A stretch of 64,000 bases of DNA from Actinomycetospora termitidis (GTDB lineage Bacteria; Actinomycetota; Actinomycetes; Mycobacteriales; Pseudonocardiaceae). The position numbers were made by a program, and so were the translations under genes. The first letter of the stretch is position 1; the number at the start of each line of letters is the position of its first letter. Location of the stretch: positions 1 through 64,000 of the forward strand of contig NZ_JASVWF010000011.1 in assembly GCF_030286555.1 (NCBI RefSeq), in the 5' to 3' direction. Below, piece by piece: positions 50,224 to 58,873 of this stretch. The notes beneath the pieces are model-generated. The model worked only from the letters and a program-made list of their open reading frames with translations, was not told where the DNA came from and searched no databases.

Positions 50224-51684
50224 ATGACCACGCTCACCCAGCATGCACGGCGCGCCGTTCGCGAACGGATGTCCTCGGCGCTGCTCGCGCCGCTACCGTC
50301 CGCGATCGATCGCCGCCTGCTCGACCGGGTGCGTCAGGCACCGGGCACGCCCCTCGCCGCGCCGCCGCCAGATTCGGGCCTGTCACCCGTTCCCGGCGAT
50401 CAGGGCCTCCCGGGGCTCGGCCGCACGCTGGAGTACATCCGCTTCGGCTCCGCGTTCACCCGCGCGCGATTCGAGCGGTACGGCCCGGTCTCCTGGTCGG
50501 GTTTCCTGGGGGAGCAGGTCGTCCAGGTCGCCGGACCTGAGGCGACGCACACCGTGCTCACCAACGCCGACAAGGCCTTCTCGCAGGAGGGCTGGCGTTT
50601 CCTGATCGACAACTTCTTCCACCGCGGACTGATGCTCCTGGACTTCGACGAGCACCGCTTCCACCGCCGGGTGATGCAGGAAGCGTTCACCGCTGAACGC
50701 CTGAGGGGCTACACCGACGAGACCGTCGCCTGCGTGCGGGAGACGGTGCCGACGTGGCGGCAGGACGCGCCCATTCGGCTCTACCCGGCGCTCAAGAGCC
50801 TCACGCTCGACGTCGCCACCCGGGTGTTCATGAACGAGCGTCCCGGGCACGAGGCCGAGGAAGTCAACAAGGCCTTCGTGGACTGCGTTCGAGCTGCGAG
50901 CAGCATCGTGAAATGGGATGTCCCGGGCACGCGGTGGCACGCGGGCCTGCGCGGTCGCCGCGTCCTCGAACAGTATTTCCGGGCGAACGTCGCTGCCAAA
51001 CGAGCCAGCGGCGGGGCGGACCTGTTCTCGGCGCTGTGCCAGGCCCGGACACCGGACGGTGAGACGTTCTCCGACGACGACGTCGTCAACCACATGATCT
51101 TCCTCATGATGGCCGCCCACGACACGTCCACCATCACGAGCTCCGCCGTCGCCTATCTGCTCGGCGCGAACCCGCAGTGGCAGGAACGGGCGCGCGCCGA
51201 GTCACTCGCCCTCGGAGACACCCCGCCCGACCGCGCAGCCCTGGAATCACTGGACACGCTCAATCGCGTGATCAAGGAATCCCTGCGACTGGTCGCGCCG
51301 GTGCCGGTGGTGATGCGCCGCACCGTGGCCGACACCGCCGTCTGCGGACGCTACATACCGGCCGGGCAACTGATCATGGTGGCCGGAGCGGTCAACCACT
51401 TCGATCCGTCGTGCTGGAGCGAACCCGACACGTTCGACCCCGACCGCTTCGCGGAGCCCCGACGCGAGGACAAGACCCACCGCGACGCGTGGCTGCCCTT
51501 CGGCGGCGGCGTGCACAAGTGCATCGGCATGATCTTCGGGAGCCTCGAGGTGACCGCGATCATGCACGAGATGCTGCGCGCCCACCGGTGGAGCGTCGAC
51601 CCCACATACCGCCCACGCTGGGACAACACCTCCCTCCCGGTCCCCGCCGACGGGCTGCCCCTGCGCCTGCGCCCACTGCACTGA
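50224..51684 (+). CDS. Cytochrome P450 (CYP136/CYP51-like type)
   Basis: A 486-residue P450, longer than the other two and with a eukaryote-like pattern: LPGLGRTLEYIRFGSAFTRA, FERYGPVSWSGFLGEQVV, I-helix MMAAHDTSTITSS, ExxR in IKESLRLVAPVPVV, heme loop PFGGGVHKCIGMIFGSLEV. This is the style of mycobacterial CYP136 and CYP51-related enzymes; the assignment is by pattern only. The ATG at 50224 has GGAG upstream and lies after the predicted promoter. It begins an operon with an acyl-CoA dehydrogenase and a TetR regulator. Confidence 0.85.
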   Translation: MTTLTQHARRAVRERMSSALLAPLPSAIDRRLLDRVRQAPGTPLAAPPPDSGLSPVPGDQGLPGLGRTLEYIRFGSAFTRARFERYGPVSWSGFLGEQVVQVAGPEATHTVLTNADKAFSQEGWRFLIDNFFHRGLMLLDFDEHRFHRRVMQEAFTAERLRGYTDETVACVRETVPTWRQDAPIRLYPALKSLTLDVATRVFMNERPGHEAEEVNKAFVDCVRAASSIVKWDVPGTRWHAGLRGRRVLEQYFRANVAAKRASGGADLFSALCQARTPDGETFSDDDVVNHMIFLMMAAHDTSTITSSAVAYLLGANPQWQERARAESLALGDTPPDRAALESLDTLNRVIKESLRLVAPVPVVMRRTVADTAVCGRYIPAGQLIMVAGAVNHFDPSCWSEPDTFDPDRFAEPRREDKTHRDAWLPFGGGVHKCIGMIFGSLEVTAIMHEMLRAHRWSVDPTYRPRWDNTSLPVPADGLPLRLRPLH

Positions 51685-51725
51685 TCACCCCAATCGCCGC
51701 CGGCAACGACCCCTGGAGCAGCTAC

Positions 51726-52865
51726 GTGACCCGCTCACCGTGGATGGACACCGACCTGGACGACTTCCGCGCCATGGCGCGGACGTTCTGCGAGAAGGAA
51801 CTGGCCCCTCACCAGGAGCGCTGGGCCGCCCAGAAACAGGTCGACCGCGACCTGTGGACCCGCGCCGGCGAAGTCGGCCTGCTCTGCCTCTCGATTCCAG
51901 AGGAGTACGGCGGCGGAGGCGGAACCTTCGCCCACGAGGCGGTCCTTCTCGAGGAGCAGACCGCCGCCGGCGACAGCTGCTGGGGAGTCGCCCTGCACAA
52001 CGCGATCGTCGCGCACTACGTGCTCGCCTACGGCACCGAGAGCCAGAAACGCTCCTGGTTGCCGAAGCTCGCCACCGGCGAATGGGTCGGCGCGATCGCC
52101 ATGACCGAACCCGGCACGGGATCCGACCTGCAGAACATCACCACCCGGGCGCGCCGCGACGGCGAGGACTACGTCGTCTCCGGCTCCAAGACCTTCATCA
52201 CCAACGGAGCTCAGGCCGACTTCGTGCTCGTCGCAGCGAAGACCGACCCTGACGCCGGCGCCCAAGGCGTCTCCCTGGTCGCAGTGGAGACCGCGCGAAC
52301 CGGATTCAGCCGGGGCCGGGTCCTCGAGAAGGTCGGAATGAAGGGCCAGGACACCGCCGAGCTGAACTTCGCCGACGTCCTTGTGCCCGCAGGGAACCTC
52401 CTCGGCGAAGCAGAAGGCCAAGGCTTCGTCCAGCTCATGCAGCAGCTGCCCCAAGAACGTCTCCTCATCGGCATCACCTCGGTGGCGGTCATGGAGAGGG
52501 CTCTCGCGGAGACTCTCGCCTACACCAAGGAGCGGACCGCGTTCGGACGGGCGGTGTTCAACTTCCAGAACACCCGATTCACCCTCGCCGAGGCCGCGAC
52601 CGAGGCCCGCATCTGCCGAGTCTTCCTCGACGACTGCATCCTCAAGCACCTCGACGGACAACTCGACATCCCGACAGTGGCGATGCTCAAGTGGTGGACC
52701 AGCGACCGGGCCATGCACGTCGTCGACCAGTGCGTCCAGTTGTTCGGAGGCTACGGGTACATGGCCGAGTACCCCATCGCCCGCCTGTGGACGGACCAGC
52801 GGGTGCAGCGAATCTACGGCGGCACCAACGAGATCATGAAGGAGATCATCTCGCGCACCCTCTGA
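51726..52865 (+). CDS. Acyl-CoA dehydrogenase
   Basis: A 379-residue FAD enzyme from GTG 51726 with GGAG upstream. Conserved segments: SIPEEYGGGGGTFAHEAVLL, IAMTEPGTGSDLQNITTRAR, KTFITNGAQADF, KVGMKGQDTAELNFADVLVP, QLFGGYGYMAEYPIARLWTD and the end IYGGTNEIMKEIISRTL. It is the third acyl-CoA dehydrogenase in the island and is encoded 41 bases after the third P450 gene. Likely part of the same lipid pathway. Confidence 0.9.
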   Translation: MTRSPWMDTDLDDFRAMARTFCEKELAPHQERWAAQKQVDRDLWTRAGEVGLLCLSIPEEYGGGGGTFAHEAVLLEEQTAAGDSCWGVALHNAIVAHYVLAYGTESQKRSWLPKLATGEWVGAIAMTEPGTGSDLQNITTRARRDGEDYVVSGSKTFITNGAQADFVLVAAKTDPDAGAQGVSLVAVETARTGFSRGRVLEKVGMKGQDTAELNFADVLVPAGNLLGEAEGQGFVQLMQQLPQERLLIGITSVAVMERALAETLAYTKERTAFGRAVFNFQNTRFTLAEAATEARICRVFLDDCILKHLDGQLDIPTVAMLKWWTSDRAMHVVDQCVQLFGGYGYMAEYPIARLWTDQRVQRIYGGTNEIMKEIISRTL

Positions 52866-52884
52866 ACAGGTACGGCCCGCGGTC

Positions 52885-53556
52885 GTGACCCAGCACGGGC
52901 TGCGTCAGGATGGGCGAGTGCATGCCCAGGGAACGGCGGGGACCTACGGAGGGCGCAGCGCCGAGGCGCGCCGGATCGAACGCCGACTGCGCCTGCTGGC
53001 CGCCGCTCGTGAGGTCTGGGGCACGGACGGCTGGGCCGCGGTCACGATGCGCGGCGTGTGCGGACGCGCCGGACTCGTCGACCGGTACTTCTACGAGAAC
53101 TTCTCCGATCGTGACGCTCTCCTGGGCACAGTGTGGGACCAGGAGCGGGACGCACTGATCTCCCAAGTCCGCGCGGCGTTCGTCGTCAACGCCGGCCGCG
53201 ATCTCGTCGGTGCGCTCCGCACCGTCATCGGCGCCGTGGTCGAGCACCTGCGCAGCGACCCGGTGTGCGCGCGCATCGTGCTCGGCGACCACGCCGGTAG
53301 CGCGGTGCTCGAGCCTCGGCGCCGGAAGATGCTGCGCACCGTCGCAGACCTCTTGGTCGACACCGCTGGCCCACATCTGCCGCCCACGACCGACCCGGCC
53401 CGGCTCCGCATGAGTACCTTGCTGGGCGTCGGAGGGTTCGCTGAGATCGTCGCGGCCTGGAACGCCGGCGAACTCGACGTCGACGCCTCGGACATCACAG
53501 AACACGCCACGATGGTCGCCGCGCTGCTCGTCGAGGGCCACCAACCACGAGGGTAG
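52885..53556 (+). CDS. TetR-family transcriptional regulator
   Basis: A 223-residue protein. The helix-turn-helix (REVWGTDGWAAVTMRGVCGR, AGLVDRYFYENFSDRDALLG) is typical of the family. The GTG at 52885 gives about 30 extra N-terminal residues; GTG 52918 is an alternative. It is the last gene of the third catabolic operon. No palindrome can be tied to it with confidence. With the regulator at 40335 it would give the island two ligand inputs. Confidence 0.8.
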   Translation: MTQHGLRQDGRVHAQGTAGTYGGRSAEARRIERRLRLLAAAREVWGTDGWAAVTMRGVCGRAGLVDRYFYENFSDRDALLGTVWDQERDALISQVRAAFVVNAGRDLVGALRTVIGAVVEHLRSDPVCARIVLGDHAGSAVLEPRRRKMLRTVADLLVDTAGPHLPPTTDPARLRMSTLLGVGGFAEIVAAWNAGELDVDASDITEHATMVAALLVEGHQPRG

Positions 53557-53616
53557 GCCGCCGCGCCTGCCCAATGTCGGAAGTTCCGAGCCCGGAGCCC
53601 TACGTAGAGACGCGGG

Positions 53617-53884
53617 TTGTCGCTCTACGAAGCTACGGTTGGGATCGAGGTCCCTCGCGACCGCGACTCGAGCTTCGACCCGGTCATCGTCGGCAAGCGT
53701 CAGCGGCGCCTGGACGGCATCGACGAGATCGTCCTGTCGCTGACCGCTCGGGGCCTGACCACCGGCGGAGTCAGCGCCCACTTCGAGGAGGTCTACGGGG
53801 CCAAGGTCTCCAAGGACACCATCTCCAGGATCACCGACAAGGTCCTCGAAGACCTCGCCGAGTGGGGAGAACCGGCCGCTGGAT
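53617..53884 (+). pseudogene. Remnant of an IS256-family (mutator-type) transposase
   Basis: About 90 codons match an internal piece of IS256-type transposases: EVPRDRDSSFDPVIVGKRQR, RLDGIDEIVLSLTARGLTTG, YGAKVSKDTISRITDKVLED, LAEW. The N-terminal part and the catalytic half are missing. At about 53865 one extra G shifts the frame, after which NRPLD continues the family sequence until 53884. Homology then ends abruptly, 12 bases before the stop codon of the recombinase gene on the other strand. The junction is therefore a likely insertion or deletion point. Confidence 0.8.
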
Positions 53885-53895
53885 GCAGCCAATCG

Positions 53896-55017
53896 CTATG
53901 TCAGCCAGTGGGTGGGGTTGGTGGGGTCGAAGGTGCGGGCGGCGTCGATGTAGGAGTCCATGGAGGCGCGGGAGCGCCAGCGGCCGTGGCGTTGGACGTC
54001 GCGTTCGGGGACGCCGGCGGCGATGGCTTCGGTGGCGAACCCGCGGCGCAGGCTGTGTCCGCCCCACAGCTGCGCGTCGTCGAGGCCGGCGGCGTTGGCG
54101 CGGCGTTTGATGATCTCGGCGATCGAGTTGCGGTGCAGCCCGCCGGCGCGGGGGCGGCGGCCGTAGCGGTCGATCCCGCGCCAGGCGGGGCCTTCGAGGA
54201 TGCCGTGGGAGCCGAGGAGGTCCCGCCAGCGGGTCCAGGCGGCACCGGCGTCGAGCAGCGTCGACTCGTCGCTCCCCTCCCCTACCGTCGCCTCGGGTGA
54301 CGGGGCGGCGATGCCGAGCGTGGTGCCGGCGCCGTGCTGGTCGGTCTTGGAGCGGGCCAGGTGGACCGAGAGGCCCTGCTCGGAGGGGTGCAGGTCGGCC
54401 ATCTGCAGGCGGGCGAGGTCGTCGGTGCGCAGCGCCGCCTTCCACCCGACCAGCAACAGGGCGTGGTCGCGGGCGTCCGCGAGCACCTCCTCCGGCTTCA
54501 GCAGGCGCAGCACCTCGACCAGCGGCTCCCGGCGGGCGGCGGCGCGACGACGGGTCGGGGCGACGCCGGGGTGGCGCCGGATCCCGGTGATGGTGCGGCG
54601 CACGGCTTCGGCCTGGACGGGGTTGTCAACCTGGGCGGTCTGGTGCACCACCGAGATCGCCGCCAGATACCCGGACAACGTCCCTGGTCGCAGGCCCTCC
54701 CGCTCACACACCTGCCCGGCCACCACCGAGCTCGACGGATCGGCCGGGGTGGCCGACCGCCAGATCGGGGCGAGGTCGGCCAGGAACCGGGCCACGGTCA
54801 GCGGATCCGCCGGCAGCGCCCGCTCCCCCGCTGCGGCGCACCAGGTCTCGAAGCGGCGCCACTGCCGCTCGTAGGCCGACCAAGTTTTCTCCGCCCGCGC
54901 CCCGCGCGCGTAGGACTCGGCGCGCGCGGTCAGCTCGTCGCGGAACCCGCGCAACGCAGCGGGCTCACTCCCGGGAACGGCGACGAGGGCTTCCTCATTC
55001 AGCTCCGCGGCGGTCAT
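53896..55017 (-). CDS. Tyrosine recombinase / integrase
   Basis: A 373-residue protein. An N-terminal SAM-like core-binding domain (SYARGARAEKTWSAYERQWR) precedes the catalytic domain with Arg in KAALRTDDLARL near 193, HSLRRGFAT (HxxR) near 320, HGRWRS near 347 and the nucleophile Tyr in ASMDSYIDAA near 356. The active-site set appears complete. The ATG at 55017 opens a sensible domain, though its Shine-Dalgarno is weak. It is divergent from a gene for a paralogous unknown protein, sharing a 150-base intergenic region. No tRNA gene or obvious attachment site is visible at its 3' side. Confidence 0.88.
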   Translation of the reverse strand: MTAAELNEEALVAVPGSEPAALRGFRDELTARAESYARGARAEKTWSAYERQWRRFETWCAAAGERALPADPLTVARFLADLAPIWRSATPADPSSSVVAGQVCEREGLRPGTLSGYLAAISVVHQTAQVDNPVQAEAVRRTITGIRRHPGVAPTRRRAAARREPLVEVLRLLKPEEVLADARDHALLLVGWKAALRTDDLARLQMADLHPSEQGLSVHLARSKTDQHGAGTTLGIAAPSPEATVGEGSDESTLLDAGAAWTRWRDLLGSHGILEGPAWRGIDRYGRRPRAGGLHRNSIAEIIKRRANAAGLDDAQLWGGHSLRRGFATEAIAAGVPERDVQRHGRWRSRASMDSYIDAARTFDPTNPTHWLT

Positions 55018-55167
55018 CGCGCCATGTTCTAACCGGCGGGCGAGCTGGCCCGGGAGGCGCGCCGCGCCAACCGTGCAGACATGCAGATTATGCACTGTAG
55101 GCCTTGAACAGGTCAGCCTAGAAGACGTAAAGCCTGACTAGACATGTAGAGCGGTACCCTCGTTCGC
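55018..55167. promoter_or_regulatory. Divergent promoter region between recombinase and paralog genes
   Basis: Less GC-rich than its surroundings. Three GCCT-containing units recur over 50 bases (AGGCCTTGAAC, CAGCCTAGAAG, AAGCCTGACTAG at about 55104-55142). They could be binding sites for a regulator or recombinase core sites. No clean -10/-35 pair is evident. Confidence 0.35.
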
Positions 55168-56094
55168 GTGGTCGCCGTCTACCCCTACGTCGGGAGCCGA
55201 GAGCGGGACGCGGCGCTGCGTCGGATCGCTGCTAGGCACCTGCGCTGCGAGGATTCTCGCTGGTCAGAGGCCGGGTGCGAGGGCGACGATCCGGCCCGCG
55301 ACGTCCTGGACTACCTGCGTCGCCACCACACCCGGCTGCCCCGCGCGGTGTCCAGCGAGGACACCCGCGACGCCCTGGTGCTCAGTGCCTGGATCTACTG
55401 GGAGGAGCGCCGGCGGGAGCGGGATCTGCTGCGCCGCGCCCGCGGGTACGGGCACTCCCTGGGCGAGCTCGGAGCCTTCCTCGGGCTGAACACCCGCCAG
55501 GGCACCTACGACTACCTCGACCGGCTCGAGGCGCTCGTCGAGGCCCACAGCACCGACCAGGCACGCCAGCAGCGGGTGGCCGACGAGCGCGTGGAGCACC
55601 AGCGCGTTGCCGATGGGGTCGTGCGCGACCCTGATCTGATCGCCGGCCCGCTCGCGACGTCGACGTTGACTCCCCGCGACGACCTCTACCGACGCACCCG
55701 CGGGCGGCGGGCCTCCACCGCGGGCGCCGACCCCGACACGGTGCGGGCACGGCGACGCGACAGCAGGACACTTCCGGCGCGGGAGCGCTGGATCGCTGAG
55801 CACCACAGCGAGCTCGACGTCTTGGTCTCCGAGCTTCTGGGCCAGCTGCAGCGGCTCGGCATCGAGGCGCGCGAGCAGGAGTCCGACGACTTCGAGCTCG
55901 AGGACACCCTCGCGGTGCTGGACCGCCACCGAGACACCGGCGACTACTCCCCCGCCACCTTCGGCGCCATCGGGCTGGTGCTCGGCGAACTCCGCTTCCA
56001 CCCCGCCCTTGGGCCGCTCGCCCGCAACCACGGCGTCCACCGAGCCATCGCCGCCGCCGACCGGCTCCGGGCACGCTTCGGCGCCTTGAGCTGA
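55168..56094 (+). CDS. Unknown protein, paralog 1 of a recombination-module family
   Basis: A 308-residue charged, helical protein from GTG 55168. It is clearly related to the product at 58874: shared EDSRWSEAG, (R)xVLDYL, LVLxAW-x-x-W, a helix-turn-helix-like stretch (GHSLGELGAFLGLNTRQGTY, DYLDRLEA), ARERWIAEHH and a C-terminal NHGVHRAIAAADRLRARF. I know no family for it. It is divergent from the tyrosine recombinase and convergent with tniB. The helix-turn-helix pattern and the context suggest a DNA-binding regulator or accessory recombination factor (inference). Confidence 0.75.
   Translation: MVAVYPYVGSRERDAALRRIAARHLRCEDSRWSEAGCEGDDPARDVLDYLRRHHTRLPRAVSSEDTRDALVLSAWIYWEERRRERDLLRRARGYGHSLGELGAFLGLNTRQGTYDYLDRLEALVEAHSTDQARQQRVADERVEHQRVADGVVRDPDLIAGPLATSTLTPRDDLYRRTRGRRASTAGADPDTVRARRRDSRTLPARERWIAEHHSELDVLVSELLGQLQRLGIEAREQESDDFELEDTLAVLDRHRDTGDYSPATFGAIGLVLGELRFHPALGPLARNHGVHRAIAAADRLRARFGALS
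55248..55271 (+). repeat. 24-base identical block, copy in paralog 1
   Basis: CGAGGATTCTCGCTGGTCAG followed by AGGC is identical to 58951-58974, inside the EDSRWSEAG codons, although the genes otherwise differ in many positions. It begins with CGAG-GATT-CTCG, an inverted repeat. It may be strong protein-level constraint or a DNA site. Confidence 0.6.
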
Positions 56095-56115
56095 CACGCC
56101 TCGACGCTCGGAGGG

Positions 56116-57063
56116 TCACCCCAGGGCGCGCTCGAAGACCCGACGGCGCTCGCTCGGGCCGAGGTACTCGGTCGCAGCCAGCGTCTCGGCGTTGATCGAC
56201 TCGTCCCCACTGCTGATCGCGAGCGCGGCCGCGGAGGACAGAAGCGCGGCGAGCTCGCCGATCGTGCCCTCGGATCGCGCGATCAGGTACTCGGCCATCT
56301 CCGGCTGCGCGATGTCCGAGCGCCGACGCAGCGGGAACGACGCCGCGAAGCTCGCGAGCAGCGAGCGGGTCTCGTCGCTGTCGGCCTCCCAGCGCGGCAG
56401 CACCACCGGCTGGAAACGGTTCTCGAGCTGGTCGTCCGAGCGGATGGCGAGGTAGGCGTCGTGGGTGCCGACCCCCACCAGCGGGACACGCAGGTTGTTG
56501 CCCAGCTGGCGGAGCAGGTTGAGGAACTCGCGGCGACGGGAGGCGTTGCCGGCGAGCATGTTGTGCAGCTCGTCGATGACCAGGACCCGCAACCCGTTGC
56601 CGCCGAGCCACCACATGGCGGTGCGCTCGAGGTCGACCGCCCGCGGCCGGGCCTGACCACCGACCGGGTCGGGAGAGCCGCAGGCGTCCAGCAGTGCCGC
56701 GTAGAACCGCGTGACCGACGGCTCGGAGGGCATCTGCATGACCACCAGCGGGATCGGTGGCGTGAGCCGGTCCTCCGGCATGGCGGCGACGCGGGCGTCC
56801 ACGGTGCGCCGGAACTTCTCGATCAGGATCGACTTGCCGTTGTTGGTCGGGCCGGCGATCAACAGGTTCGGCATGCGCTGTCGCGACGGCCAGTCCCAGA
56901 GTTCGTCGAGGCGGCGCAGGGCGGCGGCGACTCGTGGGTAGCCGATCCAGCGTTCGGCGCGCACACGTCGAAGGCGCTCCTCGTCGGGTCGGCGCGCGTG
57001 GTCTCGAGCTCCTGGGTGCAGGTGGGACAGGTCGAGCTCGTCGGGATCCACCCGAGTCACCAC
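56116..57063 (-). CDS. tniB: TniB-type AAA+ ATPase of a Tn5053/Tn7-like transposon
   Basis: A 315-residue protein. Walker A LLIAGPTNNGKSILIEKFRR near residue 71-78 and Walker B LRVLVIDELHNMLAGN near 165 are those of TniB/TnsC-type regulators that choose target DNA and activate the transposase. GTG 57063 starts within the last codons of tniA (overlap of seven bases), so translation is coupled. Length is near the family norm of about 300. It is convergent with paralog 1. Confidence 0.88.
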   Translation of the reverse strand: MVTRVDPDELDLSHLHPGARDHARRPDEERLRRVRAERWIGYPRVAAALRRLDELWDWPSRQRMPNLLIAGPTNNGKSILIEKFRRTVDARVAAMPEDRLTPPIPLVVMQMPSEPSVTRFYAALLDACGSPDPVGGQARPRAVDLERTAMWWLGGNGLRVLVIDELHNMLAGNASRRREFLNLLRQLGNNLRVPLVGVGTHDAYLAIRSDDQLENRFQPVVLPRWEADSDETRSLLASFAASFPLRRRSDIAQPEMAEYLIARSEGTIGELAALLSSAAALAISSGDESINAETLAATEYLGPSERRRVFERALG

Positions 57064-58733
57064 TCCTCGATGTCGTCGAACGGTGCTGGCGCCGGCTCTT
57101 CGGCTCTGGCGTCCCGGCGAAGGTCGGGCGGTGGCGGTGGGACGGCGATCGGACCGGAAGACGGCGTTGACGCCACGGGGCGGCGCTGACGTTCCCGGCG
57201 GGCGCGTCGGGTCGACTTCGTCGCGGTGTCGCTGACGTGGCGCATTTGCTCGACCGAGGCGAACAGGGCCTGCTCGTCGACCTCGCCGCGTCCTTGCTCC
57301 CGCAGGCTCGCGACGGCGGCCCGGTGTTCCCAGAGGCTGATTGCGGGGTGAGCGAGGTGGCGGTAGCCGACGCTGAGGTAGGCGTTGCTCTGCGGGTCGA
57401 GCACCCAGACCCGGGACAGATCGCGGGGGTCGCGCCGGACAACTACTTGGCCGATCTGTTGTCGGCGGGCGATCAGGGGCTTGAGGGTGTCGCTGAAGTA
57501 GTGCACGTGGTCGATGACGAGGCCGGTGCGGTTAAGTCGCCGGCGGACGACGGGCAGGAAGTCGACCAGGAAGGACCGGGGGTTGGCCACTGTCGTCGGC
57601 GGGTGCGCGGTGGCCTTCTCCTCCCACACCGCCAGCGGCGGGCGTCCGTGACCCTCGTGGACCTGGTGGTGGTAGGCGGCGACGGCGAAGGCCAGCCAAC
57701 GTTGCAGCTCGAGCAGGGTCAGCGCCGCGGTCGCCTCACTGTCGTAGGGCCCGCGGTCGACCGGGTTGGAGAACGTCGTCCCCGGTAGCTCGTGAACCTC
57801 GCTCATCAGCGTGCCGATGAGCCTCTCCACGACTCCGCCGTACTGTGGTTCACCCGGCGGCCGGTAGTCCAGCGCGATGCCGTGTTCCTCGCACCCTCGT
57901 CGTAACGCCTCGGAGTGGAACTCCGCGCCGTTGTCGACGTACAGCTGCGCTGGCTTACCCGCCATCGGCCAGCTGACCTGCGCGCCGAGCGTTTCCAGCC
58001 ATGCCTGCTTGTCCGTCGCGATGTGGGCCAGGCAGAGCCCGACAGAGGTCGCCGACGGCGGATCGAGGGTGACGACCATCCCGACGATCGCCCGGGTGGT
58101 CACGTCGATGCCCACTGTGAGAAATGGCCGGCCGATCGGGGCTCGGTCCTGCTCGTCGACGAGGACCACATCGATGACGGTGTGGTCGATCTGCACCTGC
58201 CCCAGAGGCTCGACCGGAGTCGTCGTGCTGCCTCCCGCTGAGTCGACCTTGCGTGCGGCGTCGGGTCCGCCACGAGAGCCCGCTGCGGCTCGAGGATCCA
58301 GAACCGCGATCCGACGCTCCACGGCACCACGCGACGGTGCGCTCAACCCCCTCACACGGCAGGCCCGCACGATCGAGCGGTGAACAGAGGCGACCGAGGG
58401 TCGTTGCCGCTTCAGATACCGCTTGCGCAAGACGTCCTTGATGACAGCCTCGACGTCGTCGGGTAGGCGGCCCTTGCCCCTCCCCCCAGACGACCGTCGG
58501 GGCAGCAGGTCCGAGACTCGACCGTCGCCGGCGCGCCATCTCAACAGCAGGGAGTAGGTCTGGCGACGGGAGAGATCCAGCGCGAGGGCCGCGCGATCAA
58601 CTGCCTCGTGGCCCGGTGCGTCCAAGTGGGCGAGCTCGCGCACGACCGCGGCGCGCATGCGGGCCAGGGCCCAATCAGCCTCAGAGGCAGCGAGGAGCCC
58701 GCGCTCGGCTCCTGCAAGGTCCTCGCCTGCCAT
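57057..58733 (-). CDS. tniA: TniA-type DDE transposase (Mu/Tn5053 family)
   Basis: A 558-residue protein. An N-terminal helix-turn-helix region (ALALDLSRRQTYSLLLRWRA) is followed by the rve integrase core with catalytic Asp183 (VQIDHTVID), Asp267 (LYVDNGAEF) and Glu303 (GGVVERLIGTL). The D-35-E spacing is exact, so the core looks intact. A Mu-type C-terminal beta barrel and a basic/Pro-rich tail that may contact TniB complete it. The ATG at 58733 has GAGG upstream; a longer form is open but has no homology. No TniQ or resolvase gene of the usual tni set is recognisable nearby. Confidence 0.88.
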   Translation of the reverse strand: MAGEDLAGAERGLLAASEADWALARMRAAVVRELAHLDAPGHEAVDRAALALDLSRRQTYSLLLRWRAGDGRVSDLLPRRSSGGRGKGRLPDDVEAVIKDVLRKRYLKRQRPSVASVHRSIVRACRVRGLSAPSRGAVERRIAVLDPRAAAGSRGGPDAARKVDSAGGSTTTPVEPLGQVQIDHTVIDVVLVDEQDRAPIGRPFLTVGIDVTTRAIVGMVVTLDPPSATSVGLCLAHIATDKQAWLETLGAQVSWPMAGKPAQLYVDNGAEFHSEALRRGCEEHGIALDYRPPGEPQYGGVVERLIGTLMSEVHELPGTTFSNPVDRGPYDSEATAALTLLELQRWLAFAVAAYHHQVHEGHGRPPLAVWEEKATAHPPTTVANPRSFLVDFLPVVRRRLNRTGLVIDHVHYFSDTLKPLIARRQQIGQVVVRRDPRDLSRVWVLDPQSNAYLSVGYRHLAHPAISLWEHRAAVASLREQGRGEVDEQALFASVEQMRHVSDTATKSTRRARRERQRRPVASTPSSGPIAVPPPPPDLRRDARAEEPAPAPFDDIEEW

Positions 58734-58873
58734 CACCGACCTCGCTCTGTGCAGCGCACTTCGGTCAAGATGCTGACCGTGCACATGACTCTGGCCAACA
58801 CCAGTGTTCGCAGCCCTCTGCACCTGGTCAAGAATCCGCAGTTCAGGAGCGCAGTCCACTTCGAGAATTGACA

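Noticed and set aside
53560-53620. Possible tRNA attachment site next to the tyrosine recombinase
   Set aside because: No cloverleaf pairing or TTCRA-type loop could be made. The recombinase abuts an IS256 remnant instead.
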